A stretch of DNA of 64,000 bases, taken from assembly GCA_040904825.1 (NCBI GenBank), contig JBBDSU010000060.1, positions 1-64,000 of the forward strand. Direction: 5' to 3'. This stretch comes from JBBDSU01 sp040904825. GTDB taxonomy: Bacteria > Actinomycetota > Nitriliruptoria > Nitriliruptorales > Nitriliruptoraceae. Shown here in pieces: positions 16,727-25,269 of the stretch (positions are counted from its first letter, which is position 1; every line of letters starts with the position of its first letter). The notes beneath the pieces were generated by a model. That model worked only from the letters and a program-made list of their open reading frames with translations, searched no databases and was not told the origin of the DNA. A program made the translations under genes and the position numbers.

Positions 16727-16758
16727 CGCAGTGACCGGCGAGCGCAGCGACCGGTGAG
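16727..16758. repeat. Two tandem 16-bp units directly upstream of rex
   Basis: CGCAGTGACCGGCGAG is followed immediately by CGCAGCGACCGGTGAG (14 of 16 identical). The second copy ends 11 bp before the rex ATG at 16770. The repeat lies where an operator would act. It does not contain the Rex core GTGAA-N4-TTCAC. Confidence 0.55.
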
Positions 16759-16769
16759 AAGTTGACGCG

Positions 16770-17471
16770 ATGTGCGATGGCATTCCGACGCACGGTCGCG
16801 GCTCGGCAGACAAGGGCGACACGTTGGAGCGCAAGGTCCCGGAGGCGACGGTCACGCGGCTGCCCCTGTATCTGAAAGTGCTCGTCGATGCCGCCGAGTC
16901 GGGCATTGCGACCATCTCAAGCGATGAACTGGCGCGAGCGGCCGGTCTGAACTCGGCAAAAGTTCGCAAGGACCTTTCATTTCTCGGTACGTACGGAACC
17001 CGCGGGGTCGGGTATCACGTCGCCGAACTGACGACGGAAATCTCCCAGGTGCTTGGCCTGACCGGGGATCGGCGCGTGATCATCGTCGGGGTCGGAAACC
17101 TTGGCCGGGCGCTTGCCAGCTACACAGGATTTGACCGCCGAGGGTTCGAGGTTGTGGCACTGCTTGACGCCGATCCGTCCAAGGTGGGGACCCGCCTCGG
17201 CGATCATGTCATCGAGGCGATCGATGATGTGGAACAGATTGTCGCAGAGCGCCATGTGACGTTTGCCGTGATCTCAACGCCGGCCGACCATGCGCAACGT
17301 GTCGTCGATCATGTCACGGCGGCAGGGGTGACGGCGATCCTGAACTTTGCCCCCGTCCACCTCGAGGTTGACGACCACGTGTCGGTGCGCACCGTCGATC
17401 TATCGACCGAATTGCAGATCCTGTCGTTCTACGAGCAGATGGCCAAGGTGCGGCCTGCCGCCGCTGGTTGA
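16770..17471 (+). CDS. rex: Redox-sensing transcriptional repressor Rex
   Basis: A 233-aa repressor that senses the NADH/NAD+ ratio and, when NADH is high, leaves its operators, derepressing respiratory genes. The N-terminal winged helix begins VPEATVTRLPLYLKVL and includes SAKVRKDLSFLGTYGTRGVGY. The Rossmann NAD site is VGVGNLGRAL (about 106-115), and the C-terminal domain-swap helix ends ELQILSFYEQMA. The start at ATG 16770 is the first in-frame ATG, and TTG 16824 is an alternative closer to family length. In Streptomyces rex precedes hemA and controls nuo, cyd and hem genes. Here hemA follows 232 bp downstream. A matching operator core lies at 42070-42085. Confidence 0.94.
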   Translation: MCDGIPTHGRGSADKGDTLERKVPEATVTRLPLYLKVLVDAAESGIATISSDELARAAGLNSAKVRKDLSFLGTYGTRGVGYHVAELTTEISQVLGLTGDRRVIIVGVGNLGRALASYTGFDRRGFEVVALLDADPSKVGTRLGDHVIEAIDDVEQIVAERHVTFAVISTPADHAQRVVDHVTAAGVTAILNFAPVHLEVDDHVSVRTVDLSTELQILSFYEQMAKVRPAAAG

Positions 17472-17526
17472 GATATCGCGCGCCGACGGACTCGTGTGGG
17501 AGTTGAACGGCAATGCAACGCCGGTC

Positions 17527-17555
17527 TTGGGCCGAATCGCGCGCCGGGCTACCCT
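17527..17555 (+). promoter_or_regulatory. hemA: Putative promoter for the hemACD operon
   Basis: TTGGGC (17527-17532) and TACCCT (17550-17555) are separated by 17 bp in the 232-bp rex-hemA intergenic region, about 150 bp before hemA. The spacing and TANNNT pattern fit a housekeeping-sigma promoter. It implies a leader of about 140 nt. By-eye match only. Confidence 0.35.
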
Positions 17556-17703
17556 GTGGCCTGCACGGGCGGAGCGCTGCCGGCGTCCCGCCACGATCTC
17601 GCCCCGCGAGTGAGCCGCGGGTGCCCTTGTCCATCTGGCTCAGCGGGTGGCCCACGCGTCACCTCTGCGCCCGCCGCGACGCCGAACCGAAGGTGCCTGG
17701 TCC

Positions 17704-18987
17704 ATGTCCTTGATTGTCGTGGGTTCCAGTTATCGCAGCGCCGACCTGCCGGTGCTCGAGCGGCTGACCGTTGCCCCCGACGAGATGGCCAAGGTCCTCG
17801 ACCAGTTGTTGGCCTCCGATCACGTGGTTGAAGCGGCCGTGGTGTCGACATGCAACCGAGTCGAGGTCTACGCGGTTGTTTCCCGTTTCCATCCGGGACT
17901 CGCCGACATCCTCGCGTGGTTCACCGATCGTGCCGACATTCATCCTCAAGATTTCGAACACTTGCACTACAGCTTTCACGACGATCGCGCCGCCGCTCAT
18001 CTGTTCGCAGTCGCTGGAGGCTTGGACTCGATGGTCGTCGGTGAACGCCAGATTGGCCTCCAGGTACGCCAGGCGGCCGAAGTCGCGCGACGCCATGGTG
18101 CCGCCCGACGTGTGCTCCAACGGGTGTTCCGGCAGGCAGCGCTGGTGGCCCGCAGGCTGCGGGACGAAACCTCAATCGCCGACGGTGCGTCGTCCATGGT
18201 CGAAGTTGGGTTGCTGGCCGCCGCTCAGCGCCTCGCCGCAATGTCGCCGGCCCCAAGCCCGCGGACCGTGCGCCGGAAGGTTGCGATCGTTGGAGCTGGC
18301 AAGATGGGGGCCCTGACGGCAGCGCAGCTGTCGCCCGACGCGGTCGCTGATGTGGTCGTGTGGAACCGCAGCGAGGACAAGGCCCGTCGACTCATTGGCC
18401 GCTTGCCAGTGCCGGCAACCATCGCGCCGACCCTCGCTGAAGCGATCGCCGGTGTCGACTTAGTCGTGTGCACCACGGGTGCGTCGCAGCCACTCATCGA
18501 CGCCGAGCTGGTGGCGGCATCGCGAGCTACATCGGGCGACCGGCCGCTTGTGCTGCTCGATCTTGCCGTGCCGCGCAACGTCGATCCGTCCTGTGCAGAG
18601 CTCGACGGCGTCGACATCGTCGACGTTGCCGATGTCCGTGACGTCGTCGATCGCAGCACCCACGCCAACGTGCTCGCTCAGGCCCGTGTCATCGTCGACG
18701 CTGAGGCCGACCGGTTCCTTGCTTGGACACGGGAGCGACTGGTTGATCCCACGATTCGTGACATGCGACTGAAGGCCGAAGCGGTCAGGCAGGCTGAGAT
18801 CGATCGCCTGGCGTCGCGGTTGAATGCACTTGACGAGCGCCAGCGAGCCGCAGTCGAAGCACTGACGGAAGGCATCGTCAACACCCTGCTGCACTCCCCG
18901 ACGGTGCAGCTGCGTGCCAGGGCGGAGCAAGGGACGGCGGACGTCCACGTTGCTGCCTTGCGCGAACTCTTCGATCTCGACGAGTGA
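17704..18987 (+). CDS. hemA: Glutamyl-tRNA reductase
   Basis: First committed step of C5 tetrapyrrole synthesis: reduces Glu-tRNA to glutamate-1-semialdehyde with NADPH. The 427-aa protein has the catalytic Cys50 in STCNR, the substrate-site VVGERQIGLQVRQA region, a Rossmann motif VAIVGAGKMGALTA and a long C-terminal dimerisation helix. The start ATG 17704 is chosen because MSLIVVGSSYRSADLPVLERL matches the family N-terminus, although the frame is open from 17647. The family usually reads GExQILGQV, so GERQIGLQV is a minor variation. hemC starts 4 bp after the stop. Confidence 0.95.
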   Translation: MSLIVVGSSYRSADLPVLERLTVAPDEMAKVLDQLLASDHVVEAAVVSTCNRVEVYAVVSRFHPGLADILAWFTDRADIHPQDFEHLHYSFHDDRAAAHLFAVAGGLDSMVVGERQIGLQVRQAAEVARRHGAARRVLQRVFRQAALVARRLRDETSIADGASSMVEVGLLAAAQRLAAMSPAPSPRTVRRKVAIVGAGKMGALTAAQLSPDAVADVVVWNRSEDKARRLIGRLPVPATIAPTLAEAIAGVDLVVCTTGASQPLIDAELVAASRATSGDRPLVLLDLAVPRNVDPSCAELDGVDIVDVADVRDVVDRSTHANVLAQARVIVDAEADRFLAWTRERLVDPTIRDMRLKAEAVRQAEIDRLASRLNALDERQRAAVEALTEGIVNTLLHSPTVQLRARAEQGTADVHVAALRELFDLDE

Positions 18988-18991
18988 CCGG

Positions 18992-19996
18992 ATGCCGCCG
19001 CCGGCCAAGGGTCCCTGGCGCATTGCCACCCGACGATCGGCACTTGCGCAGGCTCAGGCTCAGCAGGTCGCCGATGCGTTGACGGCTGCGACTCGCCGTC
19101 CTGCCGAACTCGTGCCGATGGCGACGACCGGGGACGACCACCCTGAGCGTGCCATCGAATCGTTCGACGCCAAGGGCCTGTTCGTCGATCGGACGCGCGA
19201 GGCCGTCGCCTCAGGCGATTGCGACATGGTCGTCCACTCGTACAAAGATCTTCCGACAGACCCTGCGCCGGGGTTGACGGTCGGGGCGGTACCAGCGCGA
19301 GTCGATCCACGCGACGCCTTCGTGTCGCATGCAGGGTGGAGGCTGGCGGACATCCCTCGCATCGGGGTGACCATCGGCACGTCATCTGCCCGTCGCCGGG
19401 CGCAGCTGCTGCATCATCGCCGGGATCTTGTCGTCCAGCCTCTTCGTGGCAACCTCGTCACCCGGCTGCGCAAGGTCGCCGATGGTGAGCTGGACGCCAT
19501 CGTGGTGGCAGTCGCTGGCCTCCTGCGTTTGGCACCTGAGGTCGATGGACTGACGGCGGTGCCACTTGAGCATGGGGAGATGCTGCATGCCCCCGCCCAA
19601 GGCGCGCTTGCAATCGAATGCCGCGCCGATGATGCCGGAGCCCTGGCATCGCTGTCGCTCATCGACCATGCCGACACACGGGCCGAAGTGGCGGCTGAAC
19701 GCGAACTGTTGGTGACGCTCGAAGGGGGATGCACCGCGCCCATCGGTGCGCATGCGGAGCTTCGCACGGCGGGAGATGGCAGTCGGCGGCTCGTGCTGCT
19801 TGGGATGGTGGCCGACCTCGGTGGCACCCGGCTCTACCGTGCCTCGCACGAAACCGGCCCTGACGCGCCGTTGACGCTAGGCAGGTCGATGGCCGCGAGC
19901 CTGTTGGAGGCTGGCGGAGCAGCCGCCCTCGGACGTCAGCAGCCGCAGCCGGGTTCGGTGCCGCCTTCGGGGCCGACGCAGGGATCGGCCGGCTGA
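18992..19996 (+). CDS. hemC: Porphobilinogen deaminase (hydroxymethylbilane synthase)
   Basis: Polymerises four porphobilinogens into hydroxymethylbilane. The 334-aa protein contains the catalytic loop HSYKDLPT (Asp86), GTSSARRRAQ, the cofactor-binding RGNLVTRLRK and the dipyrromethane attachment Cys247 in EGGCTAPIGA. The C-terminus ends in a Pro/Gln/Gly-rich tail of about 25 residues that is probably disordered. ATG 18992 lies 4 bp after hemA, and the stop overlaps the hemD ATG by one base (TGATG), so hemA-C-D are one translationally linked unit. Confidence 0.95.
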   Translation: MPPPAKGPWRIATRRSALAQAQAQQVADALTAATRRPAELVPMATTGDDHPERAIESFDAKGLFVDRTREAVASGDCDMVVHSYKDLPTDPAPGLTVGAVPARVDPRDAFVSHAGWRLADIPRIGVTIGTSSARRRAQLLHHRRDLVVQPLRGNLVTRLRKVADGELDAIVVAVAGLLRLAPEVDGLTAVPLEHGEMLHAPAQGALAIECRADDAGALASLSLIDHADTRAEVAAERELLVTLEGGCTAPIGAHAELRTAGDGSRRLVLLGMVADLGGTRLYRASHETGPDAPLTLGRSMAASLLEAGGAAALGRQQPQPGSVPPSGPTQGSAG

Positions 19997-20775
19997 TGAC
20001 TGGACCGCTGTCGGGTTTGCGAGTGCTCGTCGGGCGTGCTCCCGGCCAGGCTGGCGTGTTGGTGCGACGCATTGCCGAACTCGGCGGCGAAGCTGTGCAT
20101 GCCCCGCTGATCGATATTGCTCCGGGTGATCTCGACGAGTTGCGCCGTGCCGCCCGTGATCTCGCTGATGGCGCGTATGTCGCTGTCTGTCTCACGTCAC
20201 CCAACGGTGTCGACGCGCTGGCGGACGCGCTCGAAGCCGAAGGGCTGGACGCGGCGGTGGTCGGTTCGGTGGCAACCGTTGCGTGTGTGGGACCGGGAAC
20301 GGCAGCTGCACTCGATCAGCGGCTGGGAGTGTGGCCGGACGTCATTCCGGACAAGGCCACGACGCACGCGCTGGCCGACTCGTTTCCTGACGGCTCGGGC
20401 CGTGTCCTGTTGCCTCGAGCTGACCTTGCCAACCCGGTCTTGTCCGACGTGTTGCGACGACGAGGCTATGAACCCGACGAAATCGTGGCCTACCGGACGG
20501 TGACCCCCAGCCGACTCGACGAGGACGTTGCCGCGTCGCTGGCCGAAGGGGAGATCGACCTGCTGGCCTTTGCGTCGTCATCGACGGTCCGGGGTTTCCA
20601 CACGCTGATTGGTGCGCGCCCGTGGAGCGGGACGGTGGTGTCGATAGGCCCGGTGACGACCCAGACATGCCGGGACCTTGGCATCGAAGTGGCCGTAGAG
20701 GCGAAGCTTCACGACCTTGATGGCCTAGTCGAAGCGTTGGTCGCTGCCGCAACCAGCAGGCACGCTGATGGCTGA
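19996..20775 (+). CDS. hemD: Uroporphyrinogen-III synthase
   Basis: Cyclises hydroxymethylbilane with inversion of ring D. HemD sequences diverge strongly. This 259-aa protein is recognised by LRVLVGRAPGQAGVLVRRI at the start, CLTSPNGVDAL, VACVGPGTAAAL, GRVLLPRADLANPVL and the C-terminal LLAFASSSTVRGF followed by SIGPVTTQTCRDLG. The two alternating alpha/beta domains of the fold are implied by this motif order. It is coupled to hemC. There is no fused methyltransferase domain, unlike the CobA-HemD fusions of many actinobacteria. Confidence 0.9.
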   Translation: MTGPLSGLRVLVGRAPGQAGVLVRRIAELGGEAVHAPLIDIAPGDLDELRRAARDLADGAYVAVCLTSPNGVDALADALEAEGLDAAVVGSVATVACVGPGTAAALDQRLGVWPDVIPDKATTHALADSFPDGSGRVLLPRADLANPVLSDVLRRRGYEPDEIVAYRTVTPSRLDEDVAASLAEGEIDLLAFASSSTVRGFHTLIGARPWSGTVVSIGPVTTQTCRDLGIEVAVEAKLHDLDGLVEALVAAATSRHADG

Positions 20776-20790
20776 CGGTTGGTGATCTGA

Positions 20791-20865
20791 CCGGCGAGAC
20801 AAGCCCCGGTCAGACAAGCCTCGGTCAGACAAGCCCCGGTCAGACAAGCCCCGGTCAGACAAGCC
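20791..20865. repeat. Five tandem copies of a 15-bp unit between hemD and hemB
   Basis: The unit CCGGTCAGACAAGCC occurs five times in a row. Copies 2, 4 and 5 are exact, copy 3 starts with T instead of C, and copy 1 has CGA in place of TCA. The array fills most of the 117-bp gap between the hemD stop and the hemB ATG (20893), and a TACGCT hexamer follows it at 20876-20881. It may be a copy-number-variable promoter or leader element, or simply a minisatellite. Confidence 0.85.
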
Positions 20866-20892
20866 GCCACGATCAGTACGCTTGCCCATCAG

Positions 20893-21930
20893 ATGACGAC
20901 TAATCAGGCGAAGACAGACCTCCAGCCAGCAGCGCAGCGACGATCGGCAGGTGACGTGGCAGGTTTCCCCCAGGCACGTCTGCGACGGCTACGACGTACA
21001 CAGGCGCTTCGCAGCATGTTTGCCGAGACACGGATCGATCCGTCGTCGCTGGTGTTGCCTGTGTTCGTCAAGGATTCCCTTGACCGCCCCGAAGCGATTC
21101 CTTCGATGCCCGGCGTCCTCCAATATCCCCCTGCCGAGGCAGCAGAGGTCGCTCAAGCGGCCGTTGATGCCGGGGTCGGCGGACTGCTGTTGTTCGGGAT
21201 TCCCGCCACCAAGGACGGCTCAGGTAGCGGAGGATGGGATCCACAAGGCCCCGTGCCGCGTGCGACCCAGGCCATCCGCCGCCGTGTCGGTGATCAGGTG
21301 GTGGTCTGGGCCGATGTCTGCCAGTGCGAATACACCGACCACGGCCACTGCGGCCCTCTCGATGACGCGGGTCTGGTCTTCAACGATGCTGCGGTTGCGG
21401 GCTACGTGCGCGATGCCGCTGTCTACGCCGACGCTGGCGTTGATCTCGTCGCACCATCGGGAATGATGGACGGTCAGGTCGCTGCGATCCGTGCTGGACT
21501 TGACGACGCCGGCCATCACGACGTGGGCATCGTCGCCTATGCCGCCAAGTTCACATCTGCGTTCTACGGACCGTTTCGGGATGCGGCAGAGTCCACCATG
21601 GTCGCCGGCGACCGCGCGTCCCATCAGATGGCCTCAACCAATCGGCGTGAAGCGCGGCGTGAGATCCTCTTCGACCTTGATGAGGGCGCGGACGTGGTGA
21701 TGGTCAAGCCAGCAATGCCGTACCTCGACATCGTTGCTGAGGCGCGTGAGCTTTGCGACGTGCCGATTGCCGCCTATCAGGTTTCGGGCGAGTATTCGAT
21801 GATTGCCGCGGCGGGCGAGCGGGGATTCATCGATGCTGACGCCGCGATGATCGAGGCGGTCACCTCGATTGCTCGAGCTGGTGCTGATGTCGTGATCACC
21901 TACGCCGCGCTGGACATTGCCAGGCGTTGA
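20893..21930 (+). CDS. hemB: Porphobilinogen synthase (delta-aminolevulinate dehydratase)
   Basis: Condenses two 5-aminolevulinates into porphobilinogen. The 345-aa protein has the zinc-binding cysteines Cys143, Cys145 and Cys153 in DVCQCEYTDHGHCG, and the two active-site lysines Lys219 (AYAAKFTSAFYGPFRDA) and Lys272 (VMVKPAMPYLDI). It is therefore a zinc-dependent form and not the Mg-only form. A 25-residue N-terminal tail precedes the conserved RLRRLRRTQALRSM. It is separated from hemD by the 15-bp repeat array and may have its own promoter. hemL follows after 21 bp. Confidence 0.96.
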   Translation: MTTNQAKTDLQPAAQRRSAGDVAGFPQARLRRLRRTQALRSMFAETRIDPSSLVLPVFVKDSLDRPEAIPSMPGVLQYPPAEAAEVAQAAVDAGVGGLLLFGIPATKDGSGSGGWDPQGPVPRATQAIRRRVGDQVVVWADVCQCEYTDHGHCGPLDDAGLVFNDAAVAGYVRDAAVYADAGVDLVAPSGMMDGQVAAIRAGLDDAGHHDVGIVAYAAKFTSAFYGPFRDAAESTMVAGDRASHQMASTNRREARREILFDLDEGADVVMVKPAMPYLDIVAEARELCDVPIAAYQVSGEYSMIAAAGERGFIDADAAMIEAVTSIARAGADVVITYAALDIARR

Positions 21931-21951
21931 CTTTGAGGAGTTGCCCCGATT

Positions 21952-23244
21952 ATGGACATCAGCGGTTCAGCACAGTTGTTTGCCCGCGCTGCCGAGGTCA
22001 TTCCGGGTGGGGTGAACTCGCCTGTTCGTTCCTTCGCGTCGGTCGGAGGCACGCCGCGGTTTGTTGCACGCGGGGCAGGCAGCCACCTGATCGATGTCGA
22101 CGGCAACGAGTACGTCGACTTGGTCACGAGCTGGGGGCCGCTGCCGTTCGGACACGCTGACCGCCGCATCGTCGAGGCCATAGACCGGGCGGTCGCACTC
22201 GGCACATCCTTTGGCGCGCCGACTCTGGCCGAAATTGAACTCGCGGAAGAGATTGCTGCAGCCGTCCCTTCGATCGAAAAAGTTCGCTTGGTCAGCTCCG
22301 GCACTGAGGCGTCGATGTCGGCGCTGCGCCTGGCACGAGGGGTCACCTCGCGGCCGACGATCATCAAGTTCGCCGGGCACTACCACGGGCATGTCGATGC
22401 GCTGTTGGTCGCCGCGGGTTCCGGTGTGGCAACTCTCGGCATCCCCGGCTCGCCGGGAGTAACCCCGGGCGCGGTCGCCGACACGGTCGTTGTCCCGTGG
22501 AACGACCCGGAAGCGCTCACCGCTGCTGTTCAGACCCACGCGGACTCGCTCGCGGCGATCGTGTGCGAACCTGTGGCAGCCAACATGAATCTCGTCCCAC
22601 CGCACGATGGCTTTCTCGAACTTCTGCGAGCCTCGGCTGACCGTGTCGGTGCGCTGCTGGTGTTCGACGAAGTCATCACCGGGTTCAGATTGGCCCGAGG
22701 CGGCGCACAGCAGGTGCACGGCGTCACCCCCGATCTGACGGTGTTGGGCAAGATCGTTGGCGGTGGGATGCCGTTGGCGGCCTTCGGAGGCCCTGCCGAG
22801 ATCATGGATCGTCTGGCGCCGGTTGGCGACGTTTACCAGGCCGGCACATTGTCCGGAAACCCGGTTGCGGTGGCCGCTGGCCTGGCGCAGTTGCAACACC
22901 TGGATGCGGCCGTCTACGAACGCTTGACGGCAGTGACGGACCGGCTCGCCGACGACCTCGAGTCGGCATTTGCAGGCGCTGGCATCCCTGCCACGGTGGT
23001 CCGCCATGGGACGCTCGCCGGTCTGGTGTTCGCCAACTCCGCCCCGGCAAACGCCGCCGAGGTGGGCGCCGCCGATCACGCCACCTATGCACGGTTCTTT
23101 CATGCGATGCTCGACCGCGGGGTCTACCTGGCTCCGTCAGGGCACGAGGTCATGTTCACCTCGACGACGCTTGATGATGGCGACCTTGACCTGGTCGCGG
23201 CTGCTGCCGCCGCAGCAGCTGAAGAGATCGCCAGCACTGCCTGA
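21952..23244 (+). CDS. hemL: Glutamate-1-semialdehyde 2,1-aminomutase
   Basis: PLP enzyme making 5-aminolevulinate from glutamate-1-semialdehyde. The 430-aa class-III aminotransferase-fold protein has VIPGGVNSPVRSF, SSGTEASMSALRLAR, the gating loop HGHVDALLV, VFDEVITGFR and the PLP lysine Lys267 in VLGKIVGGGMP. ATG 21952 is preceded by GAGGAG. With hemA, C, D and B it completes the route from Glu-tRNA to uroporphyrinogen III. hemE and later genes are not in the window. The 268 bp after its stop contains hairpin-like GC palindromes and a possible promoter. Confidence 0.96.
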   Translation: MDISGSAQLFARAAEVIPGGVNSPVRSFASVGGTPRFVARGAGSHLIDVDGNEYVDLVTSWGPLPFGHADRRIVEAIDRAVALGTSFGAPTLAEIELAEEIAAAVPSIEKVRLVSSGTEASMSALRLARGVTSRPTIIKFAGHYHGHVDALLVAAGSGVATLGIPGSPGVTPGAVADTVVVPWNDPEALTAAVQTHADSLAAIVCEPVAANMNLVPPHDGFLELLRASADRVGALLVFDEVITGFRLARGGAQQVHGVTPDLTVLGKIVGGGMPLAAFGGPAEIMDRLAPVGDVYQAGTLSGNPVAVAAGLAQLQHLDAAVYERLTAVTDRLADDLESAFAGAGIPATVVRHGTLAGLVFANSAPANAAEVGAADHATYARFFHAMLDRGVYLAPSGHEVMFTSTTLDDGDLDLVAAAAAAAAEEIASTA

Positions 23245-23326
23245 CGGGCGCCCGGTTCGGGGCGTTCATGGGTGCCGGGCACTGCCCGCCGTATCGCCCC
23301 GGCGGTCACGGAGCGGACGGGGGCGT

Positions 23327-23356
23327 TTGTCCGGGTCTCGGCGACATTGATACCGT
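23327..23356 (+). promoter_or_regulatory. Putative promoter for the b6-type complex operon
   Basis: TTGTCC (23327-23332) and TACCGT (23351-23356) are 18 bp apart in the 268-bp region between hemL and the next gene, about 150 bp before its start. No Rex-like core is present here. By-eye match only. Confidence 0.27.
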
Positions 23357-23512
23357 TGCCCCGACCTCCGGCGATCCGGGGACTTCGTAGTGGTCGAGGG
23401 CGACAGTTGCCGCCTGCGACGACGTGGTGGCCGCTGGTCGCGCGGCGCAGAGCACACAGGCTCTGTGCCGATCGGAAACGCGCCACCGGCGCGATGACAG
23501 GAAGGACGCACG

Positions 23513-24028
23513 GTGCTCGAGTGGTTCGGCGAGTTCTTCGCGACCCTTCCCGAGGTCTTGCGTGCGCTGTACCAGTTTGGCGATCCGGCAAACATCGGTC
23601 GTGGCTGGGTCGGTCTGGCGATCATGGCGCTGTGGTTCGGGCCGCTGTTCGCCCTGCCGTTGTGGATCGCGAAGATCACCTACGGCAAGCGTGAATGGGT
23701 TTCAGCGACGATGGGAGTGATCGCCGGGACATCACTGATGTGGTGGCTCCATGGCGTCATCCCGCACGGTTGGATCCAGTTCGTCCAGTCCAACGCGAAC
23801 CTCCTTGAAGGCCCGGTGATCCCGGCGAGCATGACGATCCATCTGCCCAACGGGACCGAGCTTGACGTGGCCTCGAACCTGTACGGCGTGATTACTGAGA
23901 GCGTGCTGATGGGTCTGATGGTCGGCGCGATTGCGGCGAGTATCTGGCTTGCGATCAAGGTGCAACAGCGTTTGCCGAAGACACTTGCGTCCGGCGAGGA
24001 CAAGCCGGAGGGCGGCGGCTACCGCTGA
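23513..24028 (+). CDS. Unrecognised membrane protein, first gene of the b6-type complex operon
   Basis: A 171-aa protein that I cannot assign to a family. It has three likely transmembrane helices (about 30-52, 64-82 and 124-148), a short extracytoplasmic stretch rich in polar residues (about 88-118), and a charged C-terminal tail. GTG 23513 is preceded by AGGAAGG. It opens a seven-gene set with a ferredoxin, split cytochrome b, Rieske protein and cytochrome c, so a role as a small structural subunit of that complex is the natural guess. No cofactor-binding motif is visible. Confidence 0.75.
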   Translation: MLEWFGEFFATLPEVLRALYQFGDPANIGRGWVGLAIMALWFGPLFALPLWIAKITYGKREWVSATMGVIAGTSLMWWLHGVIPHGWIQFVQSNANLLEGPVIPASMTIHLPNGTELDVASNLYGVITESVLMGLMVGAIAASIWLAIKVQQRLPKTLASGEDKPEGGGYR

Positions 24029-24072
24029 CGAGTTCGTAAGCAGGCAACACTCGACGACCAAAGGAGGCAGGT

Positions 24073-24417
24073 GTGGGGAAGACGGACCGCGGTGAACATC
24101 CCCTTATGTTCGACGACTACACCGTGCAGCAGGTCGACGCGAATTGGCTGCAGGAACGCGTCAAGCCCAAGCGCCACATTGGATTGACGCCCGAGTTGTG
24201 CATTCTGTGCCGGGCATGCGAGGACGTCTGCCCGTGGGAGTGCATCTTCATGATGTCTCCGGACATCATCAAAGACGCCGACAGTTCGGCGTTGACAACC
24301 CTGGCTCAGCAGTCGCACGCGGTGTTCATCATCGATGACAACGAGTGCACCCGCTGTGCGATCTGTGTCGAGCGCTGTCCTTCGGACGCGCTGTGGCTGG
24401 GTCGCGTCGACGCCTGA
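24073..24417 (+). CDS. 2x[4Fe-4S] ferredoxin-like protein in the b6-type complex operon
   Basis: A 114-aa soluble protein with two complete [4Fe-4S] motifs: Cys43, 46, 49, 53 (CILCRACEDVCP) and Cys92, 95, 98, 102 (CTRCAICVERCP), separated by a 38-residue insert. The arrangement resembles NuoI-type or bacterial 8Fe ferredoxins. GTG 24073 follows AGGAGG (24062-24067) by 5 bases, a strong ribosome site. It lies between the unknown membrane protein and cytochrome b. A ferredoxin encoded inside a quinol-cytochrome c reductase operon is not part of the textbook complex. It could be an extra electron-input subunit or a soluble partner. Biochemistry would be needed to decide. Confidence 0.92.
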   Translation: MGKTDRGEHPLMFDDYTVQQVDANWLQERVKPKRHIGLTPELCILCRACEDVCPWECIFMMSPDIIKDADSSALTTLAQQSHAVFIIDDNECTRCAICVERCPSDALWLGRVDA

Positions 24418-24449
24418 TCCGTCCGACCGAACGTAGAAGAGGGACGAAC

Positions 24450-25226
24450 GTGCCGAAGCTCCCCAAGCCCCCCACCTATACCGAGGTGAAGGGCAGCGTC
24501 CAAGACAACGTGATCTGGCGTTCAATCTTCCGTCCGGGGTCGATCTATCGCAAGGGCTATCGCGATACCTCGCGTGACCGTGCGCTCGCCGCGATGAACA
24601 ATGTCCTCTACCACCTGCACCCCGTGAAGGTGAAGCGGCATGGCCTCAAGCTCACCTACACCTACTGCCTCGGTGGTTTGAGCTTCTTCCTCTTCATCCT
24701 GCTGACGGTCACCGGCATCTTCCTCATGTTCTTCTATACCCCGGCTGCCGGAGCCGGCACTGAGATCGCCTACCTGAACATGCGGGAGCTGGCGTCGTCG
24801 GTCACCTTCGGGACGCTCGTGCGCAACCTGCATCGCTGGGGTGCACACGCGATGGTGTTCACCGTCTTTTTGCACATGGCGCGCGTGTTCTACCACGGCG
24901 CCTACAAGCCGCCGCGTGAGTTCAACTGGGTCGTTGGCGTCATCTTGCTGCTGCTGACCCTGTTCCTGTCGTTCACTGGCTACCTGTTGCCGTGGGACCA
25001 GCTGGCACTTTGGGCCGTCACGGTCGGTACCAACATCGCGGGCTTCTCGCCGGTCTTCGGTGAACAGGTTTCGTTTGTCCTGCTCGGTGGGCTCGAGGTC
25101 GGACCGCCAACCTTGCTGCGGTGGTATGTACTGCACGTGTTGTTTGTTCCGTTCATCTTCGTCATCTTCCTCGCGGTCCACTTCTGGCGGATCCGCAAGG
25201 ACGGCGGAATCTCGGGACCGCTGTGA
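24450..25226 (+). CDS. Cytochrome b6-like N-terminal cytochrome b subunit
   Basis: A 258-aa four-helix cytochrome b half binding two hemes b. The axial histidines are His128 and His142 (NLHRW...FLHMARVF) and His229 and His244 (VLHVLF...AVHFWRIRK). Thirteen residues lie between the first pair and fourteen between the second. The 14-residue spacing is the cytochrome b6 type, as against 13 in mitochondrial/proteobacterial cytochrome b. The ending IRKDGGISGPL is also b6-like. Cys73 in TYCLGG aligns with the residue that holds covalent heme ci in b6f and Bacillus QcrB. The start is GTG 24450. The protein carries the quinone-reducing side and pairs with the next gene. Confidence 0.93.
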   Translation: MPKLPKPPTYTEVKGSVQDNVIWRSIFRPGSIYRKGYRDTSRDRALAAMNNVLYHLHPVKVKRHGLKLTYTYCLGGLSFFLFILLTVTGIFLMFFYTPAAGAGTEIAYLNMRELASSVTFGTLVRNLHRWGAHAMVFTVFLHMARVFYHGAYKPPREFNWVVGVILLLLTLFLSFTGYLLPWDQLALWAVTVGTNIAGFSPVFGEQVSFVLLGGLEVGPPTLLRWYVLHVLFVPFIFVIFLAVHFWRIRKDGGISGPL

Positions 25227-25269
25227 TCGCGGTTGACGCCCGGCCAGCTGCGGCCACGGAGGAACAGCT

